Part shown: positions 24,684 to 32,997 of the stretch, piece by piece | Position numbering within the stretch: the first letter of the stretch is position 1 | Layout: every line of letters begins with the position of its first letter | NCBI GenBank assembly: GCA_965230615.1 | Contig: OZ246012.1 | Span: forward strand, 2,356,001 to 2,420,000 | Source of the DNA: G965230615 sp965230615 | GTDB taxonomy: Bacteria; Pseudomonadota; Gammaproteobacteria; HTCC5015 | Direction: 5' to 3' | Length of the DNA stretch: 64,000 nucleotides | Program-made: the position numbers and the translations under genes | Notes under the pieces: model-generated | What the model saw: the letters and a program-made list of their open reading frames with translations, nothing else | The model's database searches: none | What the model was told of the DNA's origin: nothing

Positions 24684-25223
24684 TTAGTTTGCAGGGTTTT
24701 GTTGCAACAACGCGGTAATGACTTGCTCGATATCAGCATCTACAAACTGTTTATTGGGATCATCGCCCGTTAAACGCACGTGCTCTTTACCTTGCCTATC
24801 ATAAACAATAACAGCAGGGATGCTCATCAAGCCCAGTTTTTCAAAGGCAAGTAGCATCTTTTCGTCCATTCTATAATTATCAAAGCCAGCCTGATTTTCC
24901 TGCAAAAACCGCTGAGCCAGACTAATGGCGACACTATCATTACGATCATCAAGGTTCATCGCAACAATACGCACCCCTTTATCTTTGTATTTCTTATGTA
25001 GCTCAACCATTTTGGGGAACTGCTCCAGACAGGTCGAACACCATGTTGCCCACATATCGACAACCACAATATCAGGCTTGTAGGACGCTAACACGGTTTG
25101 CCATTGCGAATAGTTGACTTGCTTTAACGCCGTGGGGGCACGATCAGCTAATGCGACTGCCGATAATAGGCAACTTACAGCACTGAGCAATAATATCAAT
25201 GCGCAACGGACAGCCGGACTCAT
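24684..25223 (-). CDS. Exported TlpA/ResA-like thioredoxin-fold protein
   Basis: This is a 179-residue protein with a signal peptide (hydrophobic to about ALA at 26) and a periplasmic thioredoxin fold. The active site WCSTC has cysteines at 62 and 65, in the context VVVDMWATWCSTCLEQFP. The cis-proline region is LMSIPAVIVYDRQGKE. Such proteins reduce disulfides in the periplasm, for example in cytochrome c maturation or copper handling; nothing here shows which. Its ATG overlaps the stop of the upstream gene by four bases, so the two are a translationally coupled pair of thioredoxin-fold proteins. Confidence 0.85.
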   Translation of the reverse strand: MSPAVRCALILLLSAVSCLLSAVALADRAPTALKQVNYSQWQTVLASYKPDIVVVDMWATWCSTCLEQFPKMVELHKKYKDKGVRIVAMNLDDRNDSVAISLAQRFLQENQAGFDNYRMDEKMLLAFEKLGLMSIPAVIVYDRQGKEHVRLTGDDPNKQFVDADIEQVITALLQQNPAN

Positions 25224-25843
25224 GACTTATACTTTACGGAGCAGCCATGTGCCCGCGTCTCTGGGGTGGCCACTGTCTTATTTTGCAAGCTGGCTCGAAT
25301 AGCCTGTTCAACATAAAACTCACTGGGTTCACCATCGATATAACGGACCTTGCCCCCTGAGCCCATTTTGCCCGGCGAGTTATGTAACAAGCCCATGTAT
25401 ACCAGTTTACGCTGCTTATTGAACACAAAAAACTCGGGGGTGCGAGTAGCACCAAGCTGTCGTCCCAAAGCCTGACTCTCATCAAAAACATAAGTGAAGT
25501 TATAACCTACCTTCGCAGCGTGCTTTTTCATGGCTGGCAGCCTGTCATCTTCACGATGATTTACGCTAAAACCGACAACCCGCACATCGTCATCGGCAAA
25601 GGACTTCACTAATTTGACCAAGTCTGCATCGGTACCACGCACCCAGGGGCAGTGATTGGCTAATGACACCAACACAACAGTAGCCTCTTCAATCTCCGCT
25701 GATGATAAGGTCTCGCCCGACACTGAAGGCAAATTGGAAAAAGTTGGCATTGCGTCCCCTATATCGAGGACAGCATTATATTGCCCGGCAGACACTGGTA
25801 ATACTACCAGCACACATAAAACAGAAAGCGTAAGTCTGAACAT
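25220..25843 (-). CDS. Exported redoxin / AhpC-TSA-like protein
   Basis: This is a 207-residue protein with a signal peptide (to about VSAG at 20) and a peroxiredoxin/thioredoxin-like fold of the type with NxCPW: VLVSLANHCPWVRGTDADLVKL. Only one active-site cysteine (C65) is visible, so it is not a classical CxxC oxidoreductase. A conserved later segment FVFNKQRKLVYMGLLHN resembles the C-terminal strand pair of redoxins that act on cytochromes or as thiol peroxidases. A second cysteine lies near the C-terminus (HGCSV). It is coupled to the downstream TlpA-like gene, which may supply its reductant. Confidence 0.8.
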   Translation of the reverse strand: MFRLTLSVLCVLVVLPVSAGQYNAVLDIGDAMPTFSNLPSVSGETLSSAEIEEATVVLVSLANHCPWVRGTDADLVKLVKSFADDDVRVVGFSVNHREDDRLPAMKKHAAKVGYNFTYVFDESQALGRQLGATRTPEFFVFNKQRKLVYMGLLHNSPGKMGSGGKVRYIDGEPSEFYVEQAIRASLQNKTVATPETRAHGCSVKYKS

Positions 25844-25995
25844 AAAAGCAGCTCCTTGAATTTGACCTATATGAGCTTGCTTTGATGCAATATAAGACTA
25901 TTAGTTTCCTGCGCGTAAAACAGTCATCACCTAATGGATATAAGCAATTTGAGCCATCTCTCTGACTCAAACCAGTAAGCAGCGACTAAGGCGCG

Positions 25996-26241
25996 TTAAA
26001 GCTCGCCGTTAATATCAAACTCTCTATTTGCCTCAGAAATTAAGACGCTGATAACCTCATACGGGACAGACTGCTTACGGCAACTAAAAATAACCTCTCC
26101 CTCATCATCCGGGATAAATACCTCTGCCACCTGATCAATGAAATTACTACAATATTCTGTCAGCTCCAAAAAAACGCCATTTCTTAGAATATCGGAACCT
26201 TGGATAATTTCGTACTCTGTACCCTTATAGTCAATTTTCAT
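25996..26241 (-). CDS. Small hypothetical protein
   Basis: This is an 81-residue acidic protein with no signal peptide or membrane segment. It starts MKIDYKGTEYEIIQGSDIL and reads as a small mixed alpha/beta domain, with two cysteines (C31, C54). I do not recognise the family. It lies between the redoxin pair and the M1 aminopeptidase gene, on the same strand as both but with gaps of about 90 and 150 bases. It is probably a real gene because its composition is protein-like and the gaps beside it look non-coding. Confidence 0.55.
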   Translation of the reverse strand: MKIDYKGTEYEIIQGSDILRNGVFLELTEYCSNFIDQVAEVFIPDDEGEVIFSCRKQSVPYEVISVLISEANREFDINGEL

Positions 26242-26333
26242 ACGCTTAAGCTAACTCCAAATCTCATTATGATGATAATTCGCCATAACACCTTTAGCCA
26301 TACAGGTGATGGGTGCATATCAGAGTATTCGGC

Positions 26334-28994
26334 CTAGCCGTGCACTAACTTGAACATTGCTATACATCGAAGGTCATCTTGACGAGCGTCAATAAGCCCT
26401 TTGAGCAAGGCTTTGACGCGCTGCTGGCTTTGCGTAATTGCCTGCTCCAGCGCTGCTAAGCTATCAACATGGCAATAGCCAGACAACAAATAACGGGCAT
26501 ACAAGGCCAAATAAAACTCACTTTGCTGTGCATTGAGCTGTGACAGCGGCTGCAGCACACTTTTGAGCAATATCGTTTTCAATGCCGCCTGATTAGGCTG
26601 GAATAGCTCTGCCATAACCACACGCAGCTTCGCCAGAGGCAGCATATAGTTATCTGTGCCCTGCACTTTCTTCAGCCAGGCCCTTTTATTTCCTAAGCCA
26701 GGCGCTGCTGCTTGTACTGCCAACGCAGCTTTTTTACCCGCATCAGAGTCATCGCGTTTTTTTTCTAAGCGAAACAGACTTTCAATCTGCCTCGCACCCA
26801 GGGAATTCAGGCGCTTGATGACTTGCCAACGTCGCTCCTGCCCTAAACGAAAGCCCAATAACATGTCTTGCTCATCTAACAGACGCAATAGCTGCTGCTT
26901 GGCAAGCGGAGTAGAGGCAATATTAATGTAAGCATCTAACCAGTTTTTTTGCATATCCTGATTGGTCGTCGCAGCTATTACCCGCTCCCAAACCATTGTT
27001 TCCAGCACCGCTAAATAATCCGCACTTTGGGCCCATCCCAAAGCAGCAAATGTTTGCATATAAGCGCTAGCTTCCTTTGCTATACGGGCCAGCCAAGCTG
27101 CCAGCTTCATATTGTCTTCATGCGGTAGCTGCTTGGCCAGTATGTCGATAAAGTCACTGAGTGGCAAACGTGCCTCTTGCACACCGTCCCATACACTGCT
27201 CCAGAGCATACCTCTGGCTAGAGGGTCATCCACCTGGTTAATAGTGGCAGCAATCGTCAACAATTTATCGCTTGGGTATCGTGTTTTGATATAGGCCCAA
27301 TCACCGTAGTTAGGCAGTACTAAATCCGGACAGGGTAGCTGCTGCAACTCATCAAGGACTGTTTTCTGACCCGACACAACAATTGGCATCCTATGATGCA
27401 AGGTCAGTTTACCATTATCTTTTTTAAACAACGCCAGCTGCAGATAGTGCTCACGTAACAACGGCAAGCTCTGTGATGCTGACTGATGCAGTACTAACTG
27501 CGTCAGTCGTCCATGCTCACAGGCGTACTCTGGCTGCACGGTATTCACACCAGCAGTGCGCAACCACTGTTCAGCCCAAGCCTGTAAATCCTGTGTCGGT
27601 GCATGCTTTTGCAAAGCCTGAATAAAATCGTTTAGCCGCGTATTGCCATAGGCATGGGTACGTAAATAGTCCCCCACCCCTTGTTGGAATGCAGCCTCAC
27701 CAATCAAAAAAGACAGCTGCCTTAAGACTGCCGCGCCTTTGCCGTAGGTAATACCATCAAAATTCGCAAACCCCCTTTTACTGTCTGTTACAGGCAAGCT
27801 AATAGGGTGGGTGGTATCCATTTGATCACTTTTATAAGCCCAGCGTTTGGGCTTATAGTAAAACCGCTGCCAGGCATCTTTATACTCGGTGTTCTCAACC
27901 AGCGCCATATAGGCCATTAAGGTAGCAAAGCTCTCATTGAGCCAAAGGTCGTCCCACCAATGCATTGTCACTAAATTACCAAACCACATATGCGCCAGCT
28001 CATGCATAATCACATACGCTAAACGCTCTCTCTGCGCTAGCGTGGGGCTGCCCCGCTTAACCAGACGCTCAGCAAAGGTAACAGCTGCCGCATTTTCCAT
28101 GGCATTAAAATAAAACTCAGGCACAAGCAGTTGGTCATATTTTTTAAATGGGTAAGGAATAGCGTAATAGTCCTCATAAAAAGTTAGCCCCTGCTTGGTT
28201 AGCGTAAACCATGCCTGACTATCCACATGCTCTGCAAATGACTTTCTTGCAAACAGCCTTAACGGTATGTCCTGCCATTGATCTTGCCATACATAAAATG
28301 GCCCTGCATGCAAAGACAAGGTATAGGTACTTAACAATGGAGACTCCGGAAACTGCCAAAGCTTTTGTTCTCCCTGCCGGGTCACCCGTGTTTCTTTCAC
28401 TGAAGAGATCAACTGCCACTCAGCAGGTGCCGATACTGTCAGACGTAATCGCCCCTTTATGTTGGGCTGATCAAAACTGGGAAAGACTTCATTGGCATGA
28501 TAAGGCTCGAACTGCGTATAGAGGTACACATTATCATCGAGTGGGTCGACAAAGCGATGCAAGCCCACACCACTATTTGAATATGGGTGTGAGTAATCAA
28601 TCTGTAACTGCTGCCGCCCTGTTTGTAGTGCCGTTGGGCTTATTGTCAGGTACCAACCATTATAGGTTGCATTAACAGACCGGCCATTTAGCTTGACTCG
28701 CTTAACCTTTCCCCCTGAAAAATCAACCGTCAGAGGTGCGTCGACTGCCAGCAAATCAAAATCGATGATGACACTGCCTAAAAAGTCTTTATCACGTTCG
28801 GAGACCGCAAGCGTCAATTGATAACTCACATCACGCACTTTATCTTGCCGCCAGTTGGCATAAGACAAACTAATAAAGTCGCTGTTTTCGCGCTGGACAA
28901 CCGAACCTGCTTGCATAGCATGCTGGCATGCTGACAACCCCAATAGCAAATAAGCCCAAACCCACAGTTTTAACAGAAGTTTTATGCTGCCCAC
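26334..28994 (-). CDS. M1-family metallo-aminopeptidase, lipoprotein
   Basis: This is an 886-residue zinc aminopeptidase (PepN-like plan). A lipoprotein signal (LLLGLSAC lipobox, C23) suggests it is anchored in a membrane, unlike cytoplasmic PepN. The N-terminal beta-sandwich domain leads to the exopeptidase motif NAMENAAAV (GAMEN type) and the zinc site HELAHMWFGN with the downstream Glu in WLNESFATLMAYMAL. The long helical C-terminal domain (about 400 residues) covers the active site in the family. It likely degrades peptides at the cell surface or in the periplasm for nitrogen. It is monocistronic-looking, with a long gap upstream. Confidence 0.93.
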   Translation of the reverse strand: MGSIKLLLKLWVWAYLLLGLSACQHAMQAGSVVQRENSDFISLSYANWRQDKVRDVSYQLTLAVSERDKDFLGSVIIDFDLLAVDAPLTVDFSGGKVKRVKLNGRSVNATYNGWYLTISPTALQTGRQQLQIDYSHPYSNSGVGLHRFVDPLDDNVYLYTQFEPYHANEVFPSFDQPNIKGRLRLTVSAPAEWQLISSVKETRVTRQGEQKLWQFPESPLLSTYTLSLHAGPFYVWQDQWQDIPLRLFARKSFAEHVDSQAWFTLTKQGLTFYEDYYAIPYPFKKYDQLLVPEFYFNAMENAAAVTFAERLVKRGSPTLAQRERLAYVIMHELAHMWFGNLVTMHWWDDLWLNESFATLMAYMALVENTEYKDAWQRFYYKPKRWAYKSDQMDTTHPISLPVTDSKRGFANFDGITYGKGAAVLRQLSFLIGEAAFQQGVGDYLRTHAYGNTRLNDFIQALQKHAPTQDLQAWAEQWLRTAGVNTVQPEYACEHGRLTQLVLHQSASQSLPLLREHYLQLALFKKDNGKLTLHHRMPIVVSGQKTVLDELQQLPCPDLVLPNYGDWAYIKTRYPSDKLLTIAATINQVDDPLARGMLWSSVWDGVQEARLPLSDFIDILAKQLPHEDNMKLAAWLARIAKEASAYMQTFAALGWAQSADYLAVLETMVWERVIAATTNQDMQKNWLDAYINIASTPLAKQQLLRLLDEQDMLLGFRLGQERRWQVIKRLNSLGARQIESLFRLEKKRDDSDAGKKAALAVQAAAPGLGNKRAWLKKVQGTDNYMLPLAKLRVVMAELFQPNQAALKTILLKSVLQPLSQLNAQQSEFYLALYARYLLSGYCHVDSLAALEQAITQSQQRVKALLKGLIDARQDDLRCIAMFKLVHG

Positions 28995-29464
28995 CTTAGC
29001 TCATAATATGTCTATTTTTTGCTATCTGCTCACTGTTTCGAGCACCGTATTGCCCCAGCAAACGGCTAAGGGATAGTTCAGCCTTAGGCAAGTACTGCGA
29101 CCGGATAGGGAGAGAAGGAATAATCGAGCGCTCATTCATTTATAGTGCCTTATTACTGTTATAACCGCAATAATGGTATTGGCACAATATATGCAGATAT
29201 CCTAGCAGCTGCCGCTTTATAACAAGTGTCTGCCTTTATTCGTACAGTTTTGTGCTTAGTTATTGTCAGACAACGTTGATTTTTCGACAGAATCAGGCCC
29301 CAGAACTGGGATAGGCAACTTTTACTGATCAATCGCGTTTTTATGCGAAAGGCAACAAAATCAGGAACAACGATTGAGTCTATGTATAGCCAAACGCAAA
29401 ATGCCCGCACTCCTCGCCAGAGCATCCTTGACGGGCATCATACACAAACAAGGCGCTGCTACCA
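28995..29464. other. Intergenic region upstream of M1 peptidase and GspC-like genes
   Basis: About 470 bases between divergent genes contain no credible coding sequence. A sigma-54-like sequence at 29180-29194 is the only notable signal. Confidence 0.5.
29180..29194 (+). promoter_or_regulatory. Sigma-54-like promoter element (weak candidate)
   Basis: TGGCAC-AATATAT-GC keeps the GG (-24) and GC (-12) at the correct 10-base spacing and matches most of the consensus, lacking only one T near -12. It lies 270 bases before the next plus-strand gene, which is far. A chance match is possible. Confidence 0.2.
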
Positions 29465-29947
29465 ATGAGCACAAAAGCCGGTAAGCCGCTGTATCAAGCC
29501 TTTGGACTGCTACTCGGAGCCATAGCAAGCTTGATCATTCTCGGCACGATAATTCTGCCAAGCTCAGGCTACCAGCACCGTACGGCCGAAAACATTGCCA
29601 GCAACGCTGCTAGCCACACAAGCCTTTCGCCACAATCATCAGATGACGAACATACACCCAAGGCATTTGCAAACAACACTGATAGCAACAATTCACCGGC
29701 TCACACATTAGACGTCAGCGATATTGTATTACGTGGCACCTTCATCAGTGGTACCACTCGTCTTGCTTACATCAGCATCAATAATAAAAGTGAGGGTTTA
29801 TATTACCCGCGCCAGTATATTGACAAGCGCATTTACATCGATGCTATTGCCAGTGACCATATATTGATAAGGGTGGGAGAGCAACAATCAGCAATAAAGG
29901 TTGCGCCCACAGAGCAAGAACAAGACAAAAAAAAGCAGCACCTTTGA
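29465..29947 (+). CDS. Orphan GspC-like (type II secretion HR domain) protein
   Basis: This is a 160-residue protein with one membrane segment (about 11-31), a low-complexity Ser/Asn/His linker and a C-terminal globular stretch. The stretch (ISDIVLRGTFISGTTRLAYISI..YIDKRIYIDAIASDHILIRVGEQQSAIKV) matches the homology region of GspC/PulC, the type II secretion protein that links the inner membrane to the outer-membrane pore. GspC also has this order: cytoplasmic tip, TM, linker, HR. It lacks the C-terminal PDZ domain of full GspC and no other gsp gene is visible in the window. It may be a piece of a split system or a stand-alone adaptor. The call rests on the pattern only. Confidence 0.5.
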   Translation: MSTKAGKPLYQAFGLLLGAIASLIILGTIILPSSGYQHRTAENIASNAASHTSLSPQSSDDEHTPKAFANNTDSNNSPAHTLDVSDIVLRGTFISGTTRLAYISINNKSEGLYYPRQYIDKRIYIDAIASDHILIRVGEQQSAIKVAPTEQEQDKKKQHL

Positions 29948-29987
29948 GCAAGGCGCTGCCAAAATTACGCAAAATACTTAACAAGAA

Positions 29988-30413
29988 CTACGACAAACTT
30001 TTAATATCTTCCGGGCTTTCCTCGCCATCCAGCATTTTGATAAGAGGGCAGTGGTGGAAAATATGCGCCCCAAACTCACACTTTGTTACCAAAATATGCA
30101 AAACCTCTTTCAGGCGCTGCATCTCAGCCAGTTTCTTTTCCACGGTTTCCAACTTAGCTGAGCACATCTCCCGGGCTTTGTCGTAATCTGAATCATTATC
30201 CCAAATATTGAGCAAGCCTTTGATTTCCTCCAGCGAGAAGCCTAGCTTTTTAGCCACCCGAATGAACTTTAATCGTTGCATGCTCTCGTCAGAATAAATC
30301 CGATAGCCTGAACTCGTTCTATCTGGTTTTGGCAATAAGCCCTGCCTTTCATAATAACGAATAGTTTCGATACCGACTCCAGTCGCTGAAGCCAACTTTC
30401 CAATGTATAACAT
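29988..30413 (-). CDS. MerR-family metal-responsive regulator
   Basis: This is a 141-residue regulator with the typical winged-helix start LYIGKLASATGVGIETIRYYERQGLLPKPDRTSSGYRIY. A long dimerisation helix carries C84 and the metal loop TKCEFGAHIFHHCPLI carries C112 and C122 with His 117, 120 and 121. The HHCPLI ending is shared by heavy-metal members (ZntR, CadR, PbrR, MerR types). The metal cannot be told. GAGGT precedes the ATG by 8 bases. Upstream at 30448-30468 is a MerR-type operator on its own promoter. No exporter, P-type ATPase or mer gene lies next to it, so its target genes are elsewhere or it acts only on itself. Confidence 0.92.
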   Translation of the reverse strand: MLYIGKLASATGVGIETIRYYERQGLLPKPDRTSSGYRIYSDESMQRLKFIRVAKKLGFSLEEIKGLLNIWDNDSDYDKAREMCSAKLETVEKKLAEMQRLKEVLHILVTKCEFGAHIFHHCPLIKMLDGEESPEDIKSLS

Positions 30414-30447
30414 TAGCCAACACCTCTATATATTAACTTCCACATAA

Positions 30448-30468
30448 ACCCTGTAGTAACTCCAGGGT
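30448..30468 (-). promoter_or_regulatory. MerR-type operator upstream of the merR-like gene
   Basis: The minus strand reads ACCCTGGAGTTACTACAGGGT: ACCCTG-N9-CAGGGT, the dyad that MerR/CadR/PbrR-type regulators bind between widely spaced -35 and -10 elements. It resembles CadR/PbrR-type sites. The expected TTGACC -35 is GGGACC here. It is 35 bases upstream of the start codon, fitting autoregulation. Confidence 0.75.
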
Positions 30469-30735
30469 CCCACCTGTAAAAATACTCATTCCCATAACAC
30501 GCTGCCACCACGCAACGAGGATAGGCAACCTACGGTCTGCTAGCTTCACAAATTATTTTCTTAGATAGCGCTTGAATACTCTTTTAAGTCCAACTCGGTA
30601 TTTCAAGCTTTATGCGTAACCACGAATATTATGCTGTAATTATCGTGTTAATTTAGCTCTGCCTTAAGCCCGCAACTTGTAGTCGCATATTGCCTATTCC
30701 AAACACTGCCTATCGACCGATTACAGGATTAGACC

Positions 30736-30755
30736 CGGAATTAGGACTAATTCCG
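30736..30755. repeat. 8-bp stem-loop in the AT-rich gap
   Basis: CGGAATTA (30736-30743) pairs perfectly with TAATTCCG (30748-30755) around a 4-base GGAC loop. It is downstream of nothing obvious and its role is unknown. Confidence 0.6.
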
Positions 30756-31078
30756 TTATCTTCAATATGTCAGTTGGATTTTTTTTATGGAGGGTTAACT
30801 TTTAATACTTAACTAGTTAACAATAAATTTCAAGGATGAATATATGTTGAATGTTAGTATTTTTAATACATACGTAATTATGTATGATCAATTTCGTCAT
30901 TAACAAATATTAACAGCTTTTATGTACTGCTTGTCTAAAAATACTACTTTTTTTATAAGAGGGCAATACAAAAACTACCGTGCAGTCTTTTACAAATTAT
31001 GCTAACTGATTTTGGAAATTGTTTAAGAATTATCATTGGTTATTCATAGTAAAACTATAGGGTATTTTTATCACTGTG

Positions 31079-31442
31079 TGAAAACGCATTCAAAACCAAA
31101 CAACAATATTTACCACTCTCGTTCTCTTGACAAAACTTACTAAAATTTAGCATTGACTATAAATGCTTCGTTATGCAAATACATTTAACGCACTATAAAA
31201 AGGTAGAAGAAGCGATCCTAAATATACTTTCTGAACACCTCACCTTTCTTTAAAAAACATAATGAGAACCACCCATTTATATTAATAATAAATTACATAA
31301 GCATCTGCATGAAAACGCATTCAGACTATGCAGGTCAAACTCTTAAATCAACTTGATGATTTTGGCCATGCATTTATTGTTAATAATAAACTAAGCAAAT
31401 GCTTTGCAACGCTGTAAAAACGAATTCATATGAAAACATTCA
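31079..31442. repeat. Repeated TGAAAACGCATTCA-type motifs
   Basis: Two exact copies of TGAAAACGCATTCA (31079-31092 and 31310-31323) are present. Close variants are TAAAAACGAATTCA (31414-31427), TGAAAACATTCA (31431-31442) and TGAAAACGGATTGA inside the next gene (31533-31546). The half-sites TGAA and TTCA around a central CG resemble LacI/GalR-family operators. Confidence 0.5.
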
Positions 31443-31458
31443 TAGCAAACTGATTCAG

Positions 31459-32589
31459 TTATTTTCGCCACACTATTTGTGAGTGCTCATTCATTATTAA
31501 AGGGATATTGTGCGAAAGCTTTTTTAATTCTATGAAAACGGATTGAGCAGATTCGTCATATAGTACTTGCGGCTGTAGCTCTACTTCAAAATTATTAATA
31601 TTAATTGGCGTCATCATCAAACCACTTACCTGGCCATGCCGAAACTCAATATTCGCCACAACACTGGTTTGGACTCTTGTGCTATATGTCGCAAAAGTGT
31701 AATTGCCAAGGCTATATAATATGAGAGCATTTTTATATAATTCCACTCCCTGCAAAATGTGTGGATGATGCCCAATAACCAAGTCCGCACCTGCATCTAT
31801 TGCAGTATGAGCCAGTAAAGGCTGGTATTCGCGAAGCTCAGTGGTGCTCTCTCGCCCCCAATGAAAAGACACGACAATAATATCAACGCCCAAAGCTTTT
31901 AATCGGGCAACATCTTCACTAACATGATGAGCATGTCCAAAAGCAGTACCTGCACGCCGCCTTGTTGCCCAAAACTCCTCTGGAAACGTATTTGAATAAG
32001 CTAGAAAACCCGCTTTTTGTTTGTTTGGCAGCGTTATAACAACGTGCTGTCGGGCTTCGGCCAAGTTCATGCCAGCACCATGATGGTGAATACCATACTC
32101 CTGCAAAATATTTATGGTATCTATTAAACCCTGCTCGCCATAATCCAGGCTATGATTATTCGCTAATGAAACAATATCGAAACCTACTTCAGCTAATGCG
32201 GGTGCCACTTTCTCAGGTGGGTTTCTGAATAAATATTTTTTCTCAACCCGCGGCTCCCCCTGGGAAGTTAATGCAGTCTCTAAATTCCCGATTGTAATAT
32301 CTGCCGCTTGCAACAAATGCTTTGTGCCGGCAAAAGGGTAGGTATAACCATTTTTTTCCAGCAGCCACGTCCCCTTGCCACCAAACATCATATCCCCAAC
32401 AGCGACCAAGGTCACCTGGCCAGGATCAACCACATCATATTTTGCGATAGCCGGTATATTCACTGGCACCACAACCGGCTTGCTTATTTGCTTGCGCTCA
32501 AGACTTGTTGATGCACAAGCTGATAATAACAATGTGGATACGGCGACAAAAAAATATAGCATGCTGCTATTAGCCACTCTTAGCACCAT
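31459..32589 (-). CDS. CapA-like putative poly-gamma-glutamate / phosphoesterase-fold lipoprotein
   Basis: This is a CapA-family protein (metallophosphatase-like fold) of the kind linked to poly-gamma-glutamate capsule synthesis, though most members have unknown substrates. The motifs in order are VGDMMFGGKG, GNLETALT, SLANNHSLDYG, VSFHWGRES, GHHPHILQG and ILYSLGNY, the set of Asp/Asn/His metal ligands. The N-terminus has the lipobox LLSAC, so it is probably a lipoprotein. The start is uncertain: ATG 32589 gives an n-region with Arg, ATG 32562 a shorter signal and ATG 32628 a longer one. No capBC genes are nearby, so a capsule role is unproven. It is a single gene on the minus strand. Confidence 0.85.
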   Translation of the reverse strand: MVLRVANSSMLYFFVAVSTLLLSACASTSLERKQISKPVVVPVNIPAIAKYDVVDPGQVTLVAVGDMMFGGKGTWLLEKNGYTYPFAGTKHLLQAADITIGNLETALTSQGEPRVEKKYLFRNPPEKVAPALAEVGFDIVSLANNHSLDYGEQGLIDTINILQEYGIHHHGAGMNLAEARQHVVITLPNKQKAGFLAYSNTFPEEFWATRRRAGTAFGHAHHVSEDVARLKALGVDIIVVSFHWGRESTTELREYQPLLAHTAIDAGADLVIGHHPHILQGVELYKNALILYSLGNYTFATYSTRVQTSVVANIEFRHGQVSGLMMTPININNFEVELQPQVLYDESAQSVFIELKKLSHNIPLIMNEHSQIVWRK

Positions 32590-32908
32590 ACGGAAGAACT
32601 CAAACACAAGCGGATAAACACTTAACATGATGTTTAATATATCCCTCAATTAAACTGGCAATAAAAAAATACCCAGGACCATAATCACTACGCCGCCAGC
32701 ACAGGCTAGCTGAAAAACATATGACCGACAGTGTTTACTGCTACGCAATCTGAGGCAAGGGATAAACAGCAATAAGCAAGCGGCCTGCTTCAAAGGCAAC
32801 AAGCTGCCAGCCTACCCTTATGATCGGCTCAAAGCATTAAACCATATGTATACCAACTCGACCATTGCCAACATCAACACAGACCATTGATACGGAGATT
32901 GAAAATCA

Positions 32909-32951
32909 CTTGACTTAAATGATAATGAGAACTATTATCATTTAAGTCAAG
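32909..32951 (+). promoter_or_regulatory. Fur-controlled sigma-70 promoter with an 18-bp perfect inverted repeat
   Basis: CTTGACTTAAATGATAAT (32909-32926) and its exact complement (32934-32951) flank 7 bases. The central 19 bases (32921-32939) match the Fur box consensus at 16 positions. The same stretch holds a -35 TTGACT (32910-32915) and a -10 TATTAT (32933-32938) separated by exactly 17 bases. Iron-loaded Fur would cover the promoter. It lies 47 bases before ATG 32998. Confidence 0.88.
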
Positions 32952-32997
32952 CTAGCAAACAGCAGCCAAATTCACTTACTCATCTTGAGGCTATCCT

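Larger units (their letters stand above)
30469..31458. other. AT-rich 1-kb gap without genes
   Basis: No credible open reading frame or RNA gene was recognised. The stretch contains an 8-bp hairpin (30736-30755) and repeated TGAAAACGNATTCA-type motifs (31079 to 31442). Composition is noticeably richer in A and T than the flanking genes. Confidence 0.6.

Noticed and set aside
29159..29425. 88-codon minus-strand frame in the gap upstream of the M1 peptidase gene
   Set aside because: Composition is not protein-like, there is no ribosome binding site and it overlaps a probable control region.
31079..31323. CRP-like binding sites (TGTGTGAAAACGCATTC)
   Set aside because: The right half-site TCACA is missing. 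The LacI-type reading of the repeated motif fits better.
31459..32589. Capsule (poly-gamma-glutamate) locus
   Set aside because: Only a CapA-type protein is present. capB and capC are absent in the neighbourhood, so a capsule cannot be claimed.
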